Below, piece after piece: positions 43,230-54,095 of a stretch of 64,000 nucleotides of DNA. The first letter of the stretch is position 1; every line of letters begins with the position of its first letter. Where the stretch lies: contig JBBMNZ010000027.1 in assembly GCA_037954325.1 (NCBI GenBank), positions 3,265,501 through 3,329,500 of the forward strand, read 5' to 3'. This DNA comes from Fistularia commersonii (Eukaryota > Chordata > Actinopteri > Syngnathiformes > Fistulariidae). The position numbers and the translations under genes were made by a program. A model generated the notes under the pieces. That model was not told where the DNA came from. It did no database searches and worked only from the letters and a program-made list of their open reading frames with translations.

Positions 43230-43515
43230 CAATGCGGCCTTCGTACTCTGTACGGCCACGCGATATGTCCTGTCATATGGAAGCCCCCCCCTCCCAGCCC
43301 CAGCCCACACACACCCCGAAAAAAGAAAAGGATCGTTCCCATTATATGTGCTTCACTCTAAGTGGGTCCCTGTGGAGGACAATTTTGGAGAGATCCCTGA
43401 TAAGAGACGAGCCCTGCCTGCATTAATATTACATTAGAGCCTGTGCATGACAGAGACGTCTGCTCAGCCAGGTAGGTGTGGGACATCTCCTTATCATGTT
43501 AATGTTACACTCATC
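43230..43515. promoter_or_regulatory. Candidate conserved regulatory block
   Basis: 43340-43510 is smooth and unique: CCTGCATTAATATTACATTAG, CTTATCATGTTAATG. A C-rich stretch lies at 43283-43318. Confidence 0.42.
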
Positions 43516-43517
43516 TA

Positions 43518-43952
43518 AGTGTGTGTAGGTGTGTGTGTGTGTGACTGTGCAGGGGGTGTACAACAAAACGTACGAAATTAAAGATTGTTGTCATGAGATA
43601 ACTCCAAAAGGCAGAGCAGACAATAAAATGCATATTTAGGTCACATATTCGCCTGGAGTGCGCAAGAAAAGAGACAAATGCCGCAGGAAAGGCGTCGTTC
43701 GCGTGTCTCCGTCCCGGGAATGTGACATGCATGGCCGGACACGCGCACGCGTAGTGAGAGGGCGGGCGCGGACGGGTGTGTGTGTGTGTGTGTGTGTGTG
43801 TGGCGGGGTGGGGTGTGTGTGTCACAGAAAGACAGAGAAGAGAGGAGACAGGTGCAAGGTTCTACCCTCCGCTGTAGATGAGATGAACTGAACGACCACG
43901 GCCTGAACACACACGCGCACGCACACACACACAAACACACACACACACACTT
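43518..43952. repeat. Cluster of TG and CA arrays
   Basis: TG at 43518-43545 and 43775-43822 (with GGGG breaks), CA at 43908-43950. Ordinary sequence lies between. Confidence 0.88.
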
Positions 43953-44039
43953 TCACATGCAGAACTCTTTTTTTCAGTGACACCGCTCATGTCCTGTGCT
44001 TTTATTCTATCGCGTGTGGTAAAATTGTGTGTTTTATTG

Positions 44040-44155
44040 AGGAAAATGACATAGTTATTAACAAAAACGTTGATTTAAATTAACACAAAATAATAATACA
44101 AATAACAATTATAATAATCACAATAATAATTATAATAATAATTTAAAACAAGCAG
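44040..44155. repeat. (AAT)-rich stretch
   Basis: Degenerate AATAAT/ACAATTAT words. Confidence 0.75.
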
Positions 44156-44249
44156 CCTGTCGGTCTTTTTACCATTCTGCTACCGAATCACCCAAAAGGC
44201 GCTCCTCCAGACACGCGCGGGGTTAACAAAAGGCGGGGGGGATGCAGAC

Positions 44250-44324
<75 letters not shown>

Positions 44325-44327
44325 CGC
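44250..44327. repeat. (TG)n-(CG)n Z-DNA-prone tract
   Basis: About 30 TG units run directly into CGCGCGCGCGC. Strictly alternating purine-pyrimidine over about 75 bases. Confidence 0.96.
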
Positions 44328-44399
44328 TTCTCCGCTTAAGTCCGTCACTCTCATTTGAATGTGAATGGTATTTACTGCGGAGGGAGCCCCGTGTCTGCC

Positions 44400-44455
44400 A
44401 ACACACACACACACACACATAAACACACGCATGCACGCGTGCACGCACGCACATG
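44400..44455. repeat. (CA)n and CGCA alternating tract
   Basis: CA at 44400-44419, then ACACGCATGCACGCGTGC. Reverse-complementary in character to the tract at 44250-44327, 70 bases away. Confidence 0.92.
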
Positions 44456-44559
44456 CAACCCCCTTTTTTTTTATTTTCTGGGGGATTTTTCAATTAGTGA
44501 CACCCCAGAACCCCATTCTCCTCCTCCTCCTCCCCCGAACACACGCCCGGTCCCAATGC

Positions 44560-44740
44560 ACCTAATCGGGGGGTAATTAGGCCTTTATAGCGGATTAATA
44601 GCGGGTATTAATTGTTTCTCGGCCGCGGGGCTCAATGTGGAGGAATGCGCAGACTGATCGGATTGGAAGTGACATGTTAATTAGGCCTATTTAATATTCA
44701 ATATATGCTAATTGGACACTTGTTACTGCGGTCGAACAGT
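44560..44740. promoter_or_regulatory. Small conserved-element-like block
   Basis: GGTAATTAGG, CGGATTAATAGC, GTATTAATTG, TGTTAATTAGG and ATGCTAATTGG: five homeodomain cores in about 150 bases. Confidence 0.47.
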
Positions 44741-44799
44741 TGGAGCTTGGCGGAGCAACAGGCCCGTCCGCCGAGGTGAATAAGAAAATAAATAAAAAT

Positions 44800-45234
44800 A
44801 AATTGTAAAAAAAAAAAAAGAAAAAAAAAATCACAAATAAACGCTTTGAAAATGCAAGGTTGAAAACCCATTTTGAAAAGGAAATTGTGAATATATGAGT
44901 TAATGGGGAGCTGAGGTGTGTGTGATGGAGGTGCAGGGCCTGCTCTTGAAACCCAATAAAAAAGCAAATTTTTACTGTGTAATTAATTACAACTTTAATT
45001 ATAATTATGATTATGATAAGAGCATTTGCGCTTTTTTTTTGTTGTTTTCTCACATAAATCTGCCAAAATCCAATCTTTATATATTTGTCTTTAACACACA
45101 CACACAAACACACACACACACACACACACGCACGGACATACACGTAAACACAGTCACACTTTCCCATGTAACATGTATTATGCGTTTGTTAAGCGCACAG
45201 TAGCGATGCGTCCCTCCCTCCCTCCCTCCCTCCT
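44800..45234. repeat. A-run, AT-rich, (CA)n, (TCCC)n
   Basis: A-rich 44807-44831; ATTATGATTATG near 45003; CA at 45093-45134; five TCCC units at 45211-45232. Confidence 0.85.
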
Positions 45235-45435
45235 TTCCCCACCCGTGGGCGGCGGAGGAGACACGGGATCCGCGGGACGCGCGGCCCCTGCAGGTCTGAG
45301 AGCCCGGATGGCCGCGGAGCGCAAATAGAAACGCAGAAACGTCGATGCAGGATGTAAACGTATCCATCTAGTCCTGGCCGGAATCTCTGATCAGTGATCA
45401 ATTAAACTGCCGTGAAACTGAATAGTCCGTGTTTG
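45235..45435. other. CpG-rich patch
   Basis: 45245-45320 is CpG-rich. CTGATCAGTGATCAATTAAAC follows near 45388. No gene is seen. Confidence 0.42.
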
Positions 45436-45438
45436 GAG

Positions 45439-45486
45439 GTGAAGGTGAAGGTGGGAGTGGGAGTGGGAGTGGGAGTGGGAGTGGGA
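45439..45486 (+). repeat. Hexanucleotide array GTGAAG x2, GTGGGA x6
   Basis: Eight units of six, G-rich on the plus strand; quadruplex-prone. Confidence 0.92.
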
Positions 45487-45489
45487 GGG

Positions 45490-46018
45490 GGTCCGAGAGC
45501 CGCAGAGCAACCATCGCGACATTTGAAATAAATAATGTAAAATCTCCCTGTTTTTATTTATACATGGGTTATTGGTCCCGGTGCATTTCCGCTCTGCCCA
45601 CGGAGGACGTGGGCCGAGACGTGGACGCGGTCCGAACACGACCAGGCATCGGTAAATTATAGTTTAAAGCTTTTATGTTTATTTTTATCTTTTCTTTTAT
45701 TTGGGGGTTTAATATTCAAGCAGGCCAAAGCTGCTCAGATGAATAGGACCACAAGGAGGCCCCGGAAGTGGAAAGAACACACTCCCCTTCAAACTAATAA
45801 AGCAAGTTACGACTTGATTTGATTTGATTATTATTTCTTATTTATTTATCAAGTCATTTTATCCAACCGGGTCCTAGGGCGAAGATTTGGAGTGAAGCAG
45901 CCAATGAGACTGCGAGGAGAAATGGAAGGAGGACGTGGAGGAGCAACACCGTGGAAGACAAAATATGTAATAATGATGATAATAATAATATATAACTATA
46001 AATAAAGATATATATTGT
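45490..46018. other. Unassigned non-coding
   Basis: CCGGAAGTG at 45762-45770 (ETS-like). TTGATTTGATTTGATTA near 45816. No gene is seen. Confidence 0.45.
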
Positions 46019-46020
46019 AT

Positions 46021-46036
46021 ATACAATACAAACACA

Positions 46037-46086
<50 letters not shown>

Positions 46087-46166
46087 GACAGACACTCTCC
46101 TCCCCAAAGCGCGCACGCACACACACACACATACGCACGCACACGCACACACACACACACACACAG
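46021..46166. repeat. Compound (CA)n / (CAGA)n array
   Basis: CA to 46082, CAGA to 46094, then a second CA/CGCA array 46110-46166. Confidence 0.96.
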
Positions 46167-46306
46167 AGCGTGTTCAAGTTCAAGGTCCTTTCAGCCGCTG
46201 ACCATCCAAACACTCAGAGCTCTGCTGTCTGCGCACATCCAGTCATTCAGTCGAAAATTATTATATGGTTATTTTATAACAGCTGCGTGTCATCAACTTT
46301 AACCTT

Positions 46307-46390
46307 AGTGATAATAATAATAATAATAATGATAACAACAACAACAACAACAACAATAATTATTATTATTATTATTATTGTAATAATGCT
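46307..46390. repeat. (AAT)n-(AAC)n-(ATT)n array
   Basis: AAT units, then about seven ACA units, then ATT units. The outer parts are reverse complements and can form a hairpin. Confidence 0.93.
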
Positions 46391-46524
46391 CCAATTTTTG
46401 ATTGTCAGCGCCAATATTCCCTATCAATATATGTGCCTATATTTTAATCACTGTAATTTCATCGATTAAAAATTAAAACACGCGGCGTCCAACACAGGGA
46501 TTTTTCCACGCGGGTGGATCACTC

Positions 46525-46622
46525 CCATCCCCCCCCCCCCCTCCCCCCCCGCCCTCGCCTTCACGCGGATTGCAAGTGGAAAACCTCGTCGCGCAATTCA
46601 TAAATATAGATGCATGGCTGAG

Positions 46623-46686
<64 letters not shown>

Positions 46687-46690
46687 CCAG
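46525..46690. repeat. C-rich run and (TG)n of about 30 units
   Basis: C12 and C8 at 46529-46550; perfect TG at 46625-46684. Confidence 0.95.
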
Positions 46691-47238
46691 GAGCTGGACG
46701 TTTCGAGGGTGCCTGAGTGAAATCACCCCAGCGTTTGAAGAGTGGGACAGTCACGCTGTGAAATGAGGACAGGAGGCCTTCATCGTCACAGCAGGTGACT
46801 AAACCCACGCATTCCGCGATACACTTCTCTTTTTTATTTATGTATTCATATTTTTATTATTTTCTAAATCCAAACTTATTAATTCTAGAAACAACAAAAG
46901 CTGTAAAGGCAATAAAAAAAAAGGAAAAAAAAATCAGGACTTTGCAATAAATCAATGTATAAATTGATTATTACGAGATGACGTCATGAATAAGACAGGA
47001 AAGCGGCCGGCGGGAAACTTCCGAAGATGCTGCACTCTTCACTAAAAACAACCCCAGCTCCTTCATCAGCTGACTAAATCACAGATTATGGGCATGTTTG
47101 TGAATTATCTGTTTGTATGTGAGGATGAGGAGCTGCACTGTCCCCACCGGCTTCATCACTAAAATATGCCATACGCAAACCTTTCACCTGAAATATTATT
47201 GGTAAATAAATCAGGGCAGCAAGGGGGGACTATGGAGT
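46691..47238. other. Unassigned non-coding
   Basis: AT-rich 46825-46980, then smooth 47040-47220, possibly regulatory (GAATTATCTG, GGTAAATAAATC). No gene is seen. Confidence 0.42.
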
Positions 47239-47239
47239 C

Positions 47240-47303
47240 ATATAATATATAATATATCATTTATTATTTATGATCATGATCATATATTATATACACACAC
47301 ATC

Positions 47304-47347
<44 letters not shown>

Positions 47348-47352
47348 ATCTG
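47240..47352. repeat. (TA)n-rich palindromic DNA
   Basis: Includes TGATCATGATCA (47271-47282) and two long TA runs. Confidence 0.9.
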
Positions 47353-47354
47353 AA

Positions 47355-47738
47355 TTTTTTAATGTTATATCTCAGGTGTTTCAAGACCAAAAAATATTCC
47401 TTTCAATCCAGCAAAATGAAAAATAATTTGTCCTGAGAAAACAAGCAATGGTTTAGTTTTGCAATAACAAAGTAGAAAAGCACCTCGCTTCAGAATTAAC
47501 AAGAGGAACAAAAATAAAAAAAAGCTGGAATTATAGGGCTGGAGAGGCAGATGATGGATGAAGAGGAGGACGAAGAGGAGAGGGAGGGTGGCAGGAAATG
47601 CAGAAGTCGGCGGATGCAATGTGGCCCCAGGTGTCTGTAATGACTTCAGAAAGGGCAGAGAACTTGACGTCTGCGTGGAAGAAGAGATCCTGTTTCCACA
47701 GAAAGTCTCTCCACCAGAGACGGGTCACGGCCGGTAGC
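47355..47738. other. Unassigned non-coding
   Basis: Purine-biased 47505-47600. No gene or motif cluster is seen. Confidence 0.45.
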
Positions 47739-47739
47739 C

Positions 47740-48085
47740 TCTGTCTGACACATAATTGGTGGTATTGATTATAGGTTATCGTATGCTGCGGGCCATTTGT
47801 AAGATAATGCTGCGGGGGTTTAATTTGTGAGCCATTAACCCCTTGACTTGGCGGATATGTACATTTTAAGAACTTAATTTCTTAATGGGTCACCCACCCC
47901 CAGCTAATAAATGGAAAGCTAATGTATTTAAGCTTTTACACCACAACACGGCGTGCGGTGGCGGTTCAGACACATGTGACAGGTGAGTACCTGTGCAGGG
48001 GTGCAAAGTCCACATGTTCGCTCCAAATTAGACTCCTTTCCAAGCTCTAACTTCAGGGCCTATTATAAACTCCTGTGGAGATGTG
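47740..48085. promoter_or_regulatory. Strong conserved-element-like block
   Basis: CACATAATTGGTGG, GTATTGATTATAGG, GGGTTTAATTTGTGAGCC, GCCATTAACCCC, GAACTTAATTTCTTAATGGG and CAGCTAATAAATGG. Very dense in homeodomain cores, no simple repeats. Confidence 0.48.
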
Positions 48086-48660
48086 GTGAAGACAATATTA
48101 TATAATAATATATATGTGTATATACACACATTTTTTTGTGTTCTAAAAATGAAAGTGGCATTTAAAGGTAGCACAGTTTCCTTTTGGCATTAACTTTGAA
48201 GGAGCTGTTTTGCTAAGGTGCCAAAAACAAAAATGAAGATATAATAATACATAATAAATAATAAAATATTATTTCAAAAAATATATAAATATTATAATAT
48301 ATATATTTCCAACACAACTATATAGATATATTCATACATACATAGTTGTTGTTTTTTTTAATTCAAGGTTTAATTTTTTTTTGTTTGTTTTTAAAGATTT
48401 CAATTTGTTTTATTTTGGCAGGGACAGCTTTCACAATTTTTGTTATATACATATACTGTGTTTTTTAGAGAATAAACTGAAGAATGCCACTGAGATGACT
48501 AGATATGCCCTTTTGGGGAAAAAAACAAAAATACTTTTAAAACTGCATGAAGACATAGGACAGCAAAATGCAATGCAATTTTAATAGTACATATAAAAAC
48601 TAAAGTAAAATTAAAAATCAATTAGTAGCCATATTAATATTTGCTACCATTACAAAAATA
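48086..48660. other. AT-rich spacer
   Basis: Long TATA, ATAAT and T-run low complexity. No gene is seen. Confidence 0.6.
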
Positions 48661-49110
48661 AACATTGCAAATATATTCGAATATGAATACGTTCCTGGAA
48701 AATGTAACGTATGAATCACAGCTCAAGGGCAGGAGTGCAGGACAACAGCCGGACAGATTCAGCAGCATCACAATCATCATGGTATTTCAAATACTACTTT
48801 CAAGGCAGGAAATAAAACATCAAATGCGGAAAATCACAGGAAAGAGAAAAGCTGTAACCTTTGAGATAGTCGATCAGAGGCGATCGGAGGTAGAGAGGAA
48901 CCCGGTGCGGCCCAGAGCGGTGGAGACAACCCACTTCAACTTCAAAAACATGACATTTGCCACCTCAGAGCACAGAACATGTCTCTCTAACTCTACACCT
49001 GTAAACCTACTAACCCACACAACGCGGATCAAGAGAATGCTCCGGCTCTTCTCACTCAAACAAACACTGCAAAAGTTACATGGTAATGGGTGTGCGCAAC
49101 ACTCTATGTC
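48661..49110. other. Unassigned, long open frame rejected
   Basis: A 173-codon plus frame (48665-49186) begins in AT-rich spacer and ends in a TG array. Residues are unlike any family that I know. Left uncalled. Confidence 0.45.
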
Positions 49111-49112
49111 TA

Positions 49113-49507
49113 TATGTGTGTGTGTGTTCATGCGCGTGTGTGTGTGTGTGTGTCAGTGTGAGAGAGGCAGGAGGGAGGGACAGTGAGTGTGGAAAAAGCT
49201 TGACCATCCGCTGGTCAACAATCCAGTCAGTCAGTCAGTCAGTCAGTCAGTCAGTCAGTGAGCTACCGGTTGAGGGAGAGAAACAGAGCAGTGTGTCTCC
49301 AGAGAAAAGGAAAGTACAAGTACCTGCTTGGGAGCAATCCGGCGCCGGGATGAGCCCTTCGGCCTGGCACGCATAAATTATCCTCCAGAGAGATGGGCAG
49401 CTCTACGGGCTCGCTCCTGACCTGGCACTCCTTCTGTCCCGGGGAAGGAAAAGATGGACGGAGCAGGAAGGGCGACAGGAGACGGGGGGGGGGGGGGACG
49501 GGGGGGG
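49113..49507. repeat. (TG)n, (CAGT)9 and G-runs
   Basis: TG at 49113-49154; exactly nine CAGT units at 49224-49259; G15 and G8 at 49484-49507. Ordinary sequence lies between. Confidence 0.9.
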
Positions 49508-49509
49508 TA

Positions 49510-49780
49510 GAAGAGAGAAGAGGAGCGAGTCAGATCCACGGCTGCCCTGACACCACGGCTGGCCCACGTGAGATTGATCACACGCGAGCACTACTCGCGC
49601 ACTGAGGCCTCTGCAGTGACAGGAGGGGGGTGGGGGGCTGCCAAGGAGTAGCGTGCTTTGTCTAGCCCAAGGACAGATTCAGTTGCACAAATGACCGCAC
49701 GTGCACGGGCTAACACGTGGCACACAAACCTGTGACTGGATTTAAAAATCTGACTCAAACGGATAAAATCTCCAGACTAA
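49510..49780. other. Unassigned non-coding
   Basis: No gene; G-run near 49625-49638. Confidence 0.5.
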
Positions 49781-50450
49781 ATCATGGAGTTTGGATAAAA
49801 TTCACCAGTTTTGAAGCTCAATGTCCCTTTTATTTTCCCCGTTTCATCACCCGGGCTATGATTTGGTGTTCCAGAAGCCCTCATTAGCATTCACTGACTG
49901 CGACGTGCACATCTGTTCAGTCGTCTGATGCCTGTTAGGGTTGCGGGGCAGCTGAAAATGGACAGCAAAATAAAAGGGTCAAAAGTCTAGCGCTGAGAGG
50001 CGAGAGGACTGTGATTACACACAATAGACAATAAAAGAGATGCATATGAGCGGCGGCGGCGGCGCCTGGCCCCTGCACCTTATGGTTCACCCTAATCTCA
50101 TGAATGCCGTGTGCACATGAAGGCAATATATCTGGCCAACAAAACAACAGTCAGCAATCCTGAGAGCAGGACAAAAAAAAAAAAAGAAGAAAAAATTACA
50201 TTTATATGCAAATGTGCTCTTTAAAGTGAGTATTTAGGTTGGCCAAGTTACAACTTTACTTTTGCCTAATATTCATTTTCAAATGAAATAATTATCGACC
50301 GCATCCTTCCATCACGGACATACAGTAAAGTCAAATAAACATGAAACCGGCGAGATATAAGCAGCGATGCCGATGTTGAAAATCAATTTGCATTGCATTA
50401 AATGCACAGAAAGGCCGGCGGTTTGGTGCTCGGCTGCTTAGAAAAATCAC
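49781..50450. promoter_or_regulatory. Possible regulatory block
   Basis: Smooth at 49850-49930 (CCTCATTAGCATTC), 50040-50150 and 50260-50440 (AATGAAATAATTATCG, AAAATCAATTTGCATTGC). An A-rich run at 50172-50197 divides it. Confidence 0.38.
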
Positions 50451-50790
50451 ATTTCCCCAAATCAACCGTCCCGTCCAGCCATTTTCCCCTGTCACTTAAC
50501 CAGGAGCGGCTGCCTCCGTCAGCTGGCTTCTCTATGCAGATTGATCCAGATGGACGTGGCGTCCAGACCTCCAGTCCCCCACAGACCCTCTGGCTGAACT
50601 TGACTCCCAGGACTACAGATGGGGAGGAGGGGCCCTCACCTTTGGTGAACCCTGGACCCCGGCACCATCACCCCGACGCTGGCTGAGCTCAGCATCCGCC
50701 ACACGCGCGCACGCACACACGCACGCAATCCACCCAGTCCACCCGCTCAGACTGTTTTTTTTTTTTTCCCTTTCTCTTCCTTTTTTTTCA
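50451..50790. other. Unassigned, ending in polypyrimidine tract
   Basis: CGCA/CA run near 50701-50728. T/C-rich tract 50751-50790 leads into the candidate exon. Confidence 0.45.
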
Positions 50791-50791
50791 G

Positions 50792-50892
50792 GTTGCATTC
50801 CCGCCAGCTGTACACCATCACAGATGCCTGATCAATACTGGGAAATGATCACAGAACACTTCCTCAAACACGATGTCAACATCGGAGACCTG
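50792..50892 (+). CDS. Candidate 101-nt exon, unknown gene
   Basis: A T/C tract of about 40 bases ends in TTTTTTTTCAG at 50791. The next 101 bases are open for 33 codons, including residues MPDQYWEMITEHFLKHDV, an amphipathic, protein-like run. A possible donor GTCAGG starts at 50893 but departs from the GTRAGT consensus. If it is not used, the frame runs into a TG repeat and stops at 51036. No family is recognised and no partner exon in compatible phase was located. It could equally be conserved non-coding DNA that happens to be open. Confidence 0.18.
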
Positions 50893-50904
50893 GTCAGGGA
50901 GTGT

Positions 50905-51475
50905 GTGTGTGTGCGTGTGATCACCGGGGGTGGAAGGGAGCAGTGGCCAAATGGTTACGCGGAGGCGCCCCAGAGAGGAGAGCCCTTTGAGTGGAGCGCC
51001 AACCCTGGGAAGGCGGGAGGGGGGCTGCAGGTTTGACCGGAACCCGTATCGCCGAGTACGCGAGGCCGCAGCTTTAAAAGCAGATCAGAGGGCGGCGCCT
51101 CAGACAAGCGAAACCCTCTTTGTCTATCTCCCTCTTCCGTTCGCTTTTTCCAAACCGAGTGAATTTCCCCGTGAGCCACAAAGACAAAACACATGACTTG
51201 ATACATCGGACGACCGACCCCCACGTGGGAGAAACTGACCAGTGACGCCCGCTGCCACGCCCCCCCCCCTCTCGAAGAATAGAGGGAAAAATAGTAAATC
51301 CAAACATTGGGACTCCCGGGCCGTGAAACGACCCGCCGGTGGCTTTCTATTAGGCCACGTCAGTGTTTCCTTTTTACACTCAAGATATCCCTTCTACATT
51401 GTCGCTTCCCCCGTATCACTCTTGGTATTTATTTGTTATTAGATTTCATGAATTGCATCTCCTTTTTTTTCACTT
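50905..51475. other. Unassigned non-coding
   Basis: Mixed composition, C8 near 51260. Overlapping frames on both strands without domains. Confidence 0.45.
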
Positions 51476-52365
51476 TTTTACCATTTATTATCGAATATTT
51501 TATCGTCGAATTTTATGTTTAAAGCGGCCGCGGAACCGACGGACGCTATACAAACGTTACTACGACGACGATCCTGATGATTATTGCTCGGGCCCGTCCT
51601 TCCTGGAGGTGCCGCAATCAGCGAGCGGTCGACTTTTACCTCGCCTTGCTTCCCCCTTAGGCCCTCGCTCATAACCTCATTTCTGACGAGTCCCTGCTCT
51701 GTTCTGCCCGGATAATGCCCCCAACCCCCCACCCCACCCCGGTAAGTGCCTCATATACCGGCCCCTTATCTGAGACCTATCTGCACCACACAACATTTAC
51801 CTTTGCCGGAGCCCGGCAGAGGGGAAGTCTGCACCTTCATCAAACACCAGTCAGCAGAGAGAGGGGGGGCAGAAAGGCAGATTGCAGGACTTCTTTATGA
51901 ATTATTAAGATTAAAATCTTTCTCATATTACCCATCCTTTCCTCCCTCCATTCCATTTTCTTCCCGTTCTTTTTTGGTTAAATTTTGAAACATTTATACC
52001 CCCCCCCTCCCCCGCCCCCGCACCTGAGCAAACGAGCTCGGGGTCTATTTTTCCATTAAAAAATAAAAGCCGAAGAGACGGCAAAAAGACAGAGGTAGGT
52101 ATCTTGGTCGGTTTTAGGTTTTAGTCATCTTTAATCAGCCCTGTGTTTCTGGGCAGGGGAAGAAAAGAGTCAGATGAAACAACCACGTAATGATTTTTTC
52201 TTTTTTTTTTCCCCCCCCGTACTAGTTTTCTTGAGTCTTGGATGTTGGAAACTTGAAAGGGATGGAAAAGAAAGACCTTCTTGCCTTTTGTTATTACCGC
52301 CAGCGAGTCCTTGCTCATTTCGACTTTGTTCAGTGGTCTGACCAAATTTTCAACTTATTAAAAAG
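51476..52365. other. Unassigned, partly smooth
   Basis: 51560-51700 and 51740-51910 are unique-looking (TTTATGAATTATTAAG near 51893). C runs near 51721 and 52000. T/C run 52197-52218. A weak regulatory case only. Confidence 0.4.
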
Positions 52366-52369
52366 TGTT

Positions 52370-52740
52370 GCATTAACAACGTGCCCGCCATTATCCCGGG
52401 TCAGGTGCTTCTGAATGGCGGACTTCACGGTCGAAAGCCCGAGCGCTTTAATGACAGTCGGGCTGTATCAAAGAAACAGGCCTCAACCTGTGATATCATC
52501 TCTTTCTCTTCCCGTTGTATCTACAAATTCTCCGCCGTCCGCTTTGAATTGCGTTAATTGATTAGGGAAAAAAAATACACGAGAAATACTTGCGTTCAAG
52601 CGCGAGGAGCCGCGGTTTTTCTATAAAACCATAGAGATTACAAGTCCGTCAATCACAAAGGCGGCTCATCGACAAACCATCCTGTAAGAAGCACCTTTGT
52701 GAAAGTGGAATGTTTCTTCCTCAGACAAGTTTGCAAGTTT
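52370..52740. promoter_or_regulatory. Conserved-element-like block
   Basis: GCATTAACAACG, GCGCTTTAATGACAG, GAATTGCGTTAATTGATTAGGG near 52548 and GTCAATCACAAAG. Smooth and repeat-free. Confidence 0.43.
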
Positions 52741-52748
52741 TTTTCCCC

Positions 52749-53228
52749 TTTTTTTTTTTTTTTCTTTTGGTTAAATCCGAAAGTACATCATTTGATTCTG
52801 AACAGTAAAGACGAGCTACCCGTTGGATTTCTTTGTAAATGGTCTCCTCTTGCATAGGCCCTCGCACTAGATTACATTCACCCATTCACACACACACACC
52901 GCGGCGGCAGAGCTGCCGTGCAAGGCGTCGAACACGCCGACGGGAGCAACTTGCGGGTTCTCGCCCGAGGACACGAGCACGCGGACGGGCCAACCTTCCC
53001 GTTGGACAGACGCCTGCTGTCCCAACTGACCCGCATTATCATTCAAAGGCATCGTTTCACATGATATCCTGAATTCTATCCCCGTCAAAGTTTTCATCCA
53101 ATGAGCGGCCGCGGAGAAGCGGGGGACCATAACTCGGGAAGCCGACCTGAATCTGACTTGCGAGTGTGTTGGGCTTTTTTTTTTTTTTTTTTTTTTGAAG
53201 GGCCATCATAACTCGAGCGCGAGAGCAA
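52749..53228. other. T tracts and CpG-rich unassigned DNA
   Basis: T-rich 52740-52775; T22 at 53175-53196. CpG-rich 52910-53010. No gene is seen. Confidence 0.5.
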
Positions 53229-53229
53229 A

Positions 53230-53585
53230 GGTCACGAGGCCCCCCAGGAGCTATCAAGATTCCGGAAATAATCCAAGCACTCCGTAGAGGGCACTCAGTC
53301 TGGACTGGGAGGTGAAGTTTAGTGGAATAACTGGCGGCGGCTCGGCCAGTATGCTGATCTCACATACAGCTTGTGGTCACCTGCTACTTGTGATGCAGAC
53401 ATGATACGGGGCGCGCACCGATGCGGTCATACATCTTGAGCAGCGTGTGCTTAAATGTGGTCTCGATAAAATATTTCTGGGGCTGCGCAGAGTCGTGGTC
53501 CCTGCGCTCATTAGAGGTCTCTGACCATCTTGATAAGTGCAGCTCTGCTCCATAATGATTTATTAAGGTGGGGGGGGGGGGCTGG
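53230..53585. promoter_or_regulatory. Strong conserved-element-like block
   Basis: Very smooth for about 330 bases (GAAATAATCC, GTATGCTGATCTCAC, CTCGATAAAATATTTC, GCGCTCATTAGAGG, CATAATGATTTATTAAGG), ending in G12 at 53570-53581. A minus-strand 58-codon frame (53377-53553, ATG to TGA) lies fully inside, and a second minus frame is also largely open. I see no family in either. Confidence 0.45.
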
Positions 53586-53589
53586 GGGA

Positions 53590-54095
53590 GGCTGGTGGGT
53601 CCAAACTGCCTCAGGACACTCCAACCACAGAGACATTTAAAAGTAAAGGCTTGAAATAGAGGGTGCCTCTGAACAGATTTACATCATCCAAGATGCATTT
53701 CAAAATGAATTATGTAAGATGAAATGAAATACATAGGAGTTTCGCAATATTTGCAGCATTTTCTCCCCCCCAGCTCTTTTATCTACTCCTCTCTTCCTTC
53801 CGATGCTCTCTGCTACATCGCCTTGAGGTACATTCATGGCCATTTGCTTCATACAGCGCAACACTAATGGATAGGCAGGGGAACATGCGGGACAGTGTTT
53901 AAAAATGAATGGGAGGGTAATGGTCAGATGTGAGCAAACAAACAAGTCTAACTAATTCACAGGTTTGGACTGGTCGGCGTCGGTCCCGGCCGGGGATGGA
54001 ACGAACGCGCCGGTCTCACGAATTGGTTTTAAATATCCTAAAAGTCCACTCTCGCTGGGCCGGGAGCTTTAATAAGTTAAGAGGAGGACGAACTT
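53590..54095. promoter_or_regulatory. Possible regulatory block
   Basis: 53590-53730 (AGATGCATTTC, GAATTATGTAAG) and 53990-54110 (GGTTTTAAATATCC, GCTTTAATAAGTTAAG) are smooth. The rest is ordinary. Confidence 0.35.

Noticed and set aside
48665..49186. 173-codon plus-strand frame
   Set aside because: Starts in AT spacer, ends in a TG array, no family resemblance; other frame also open.
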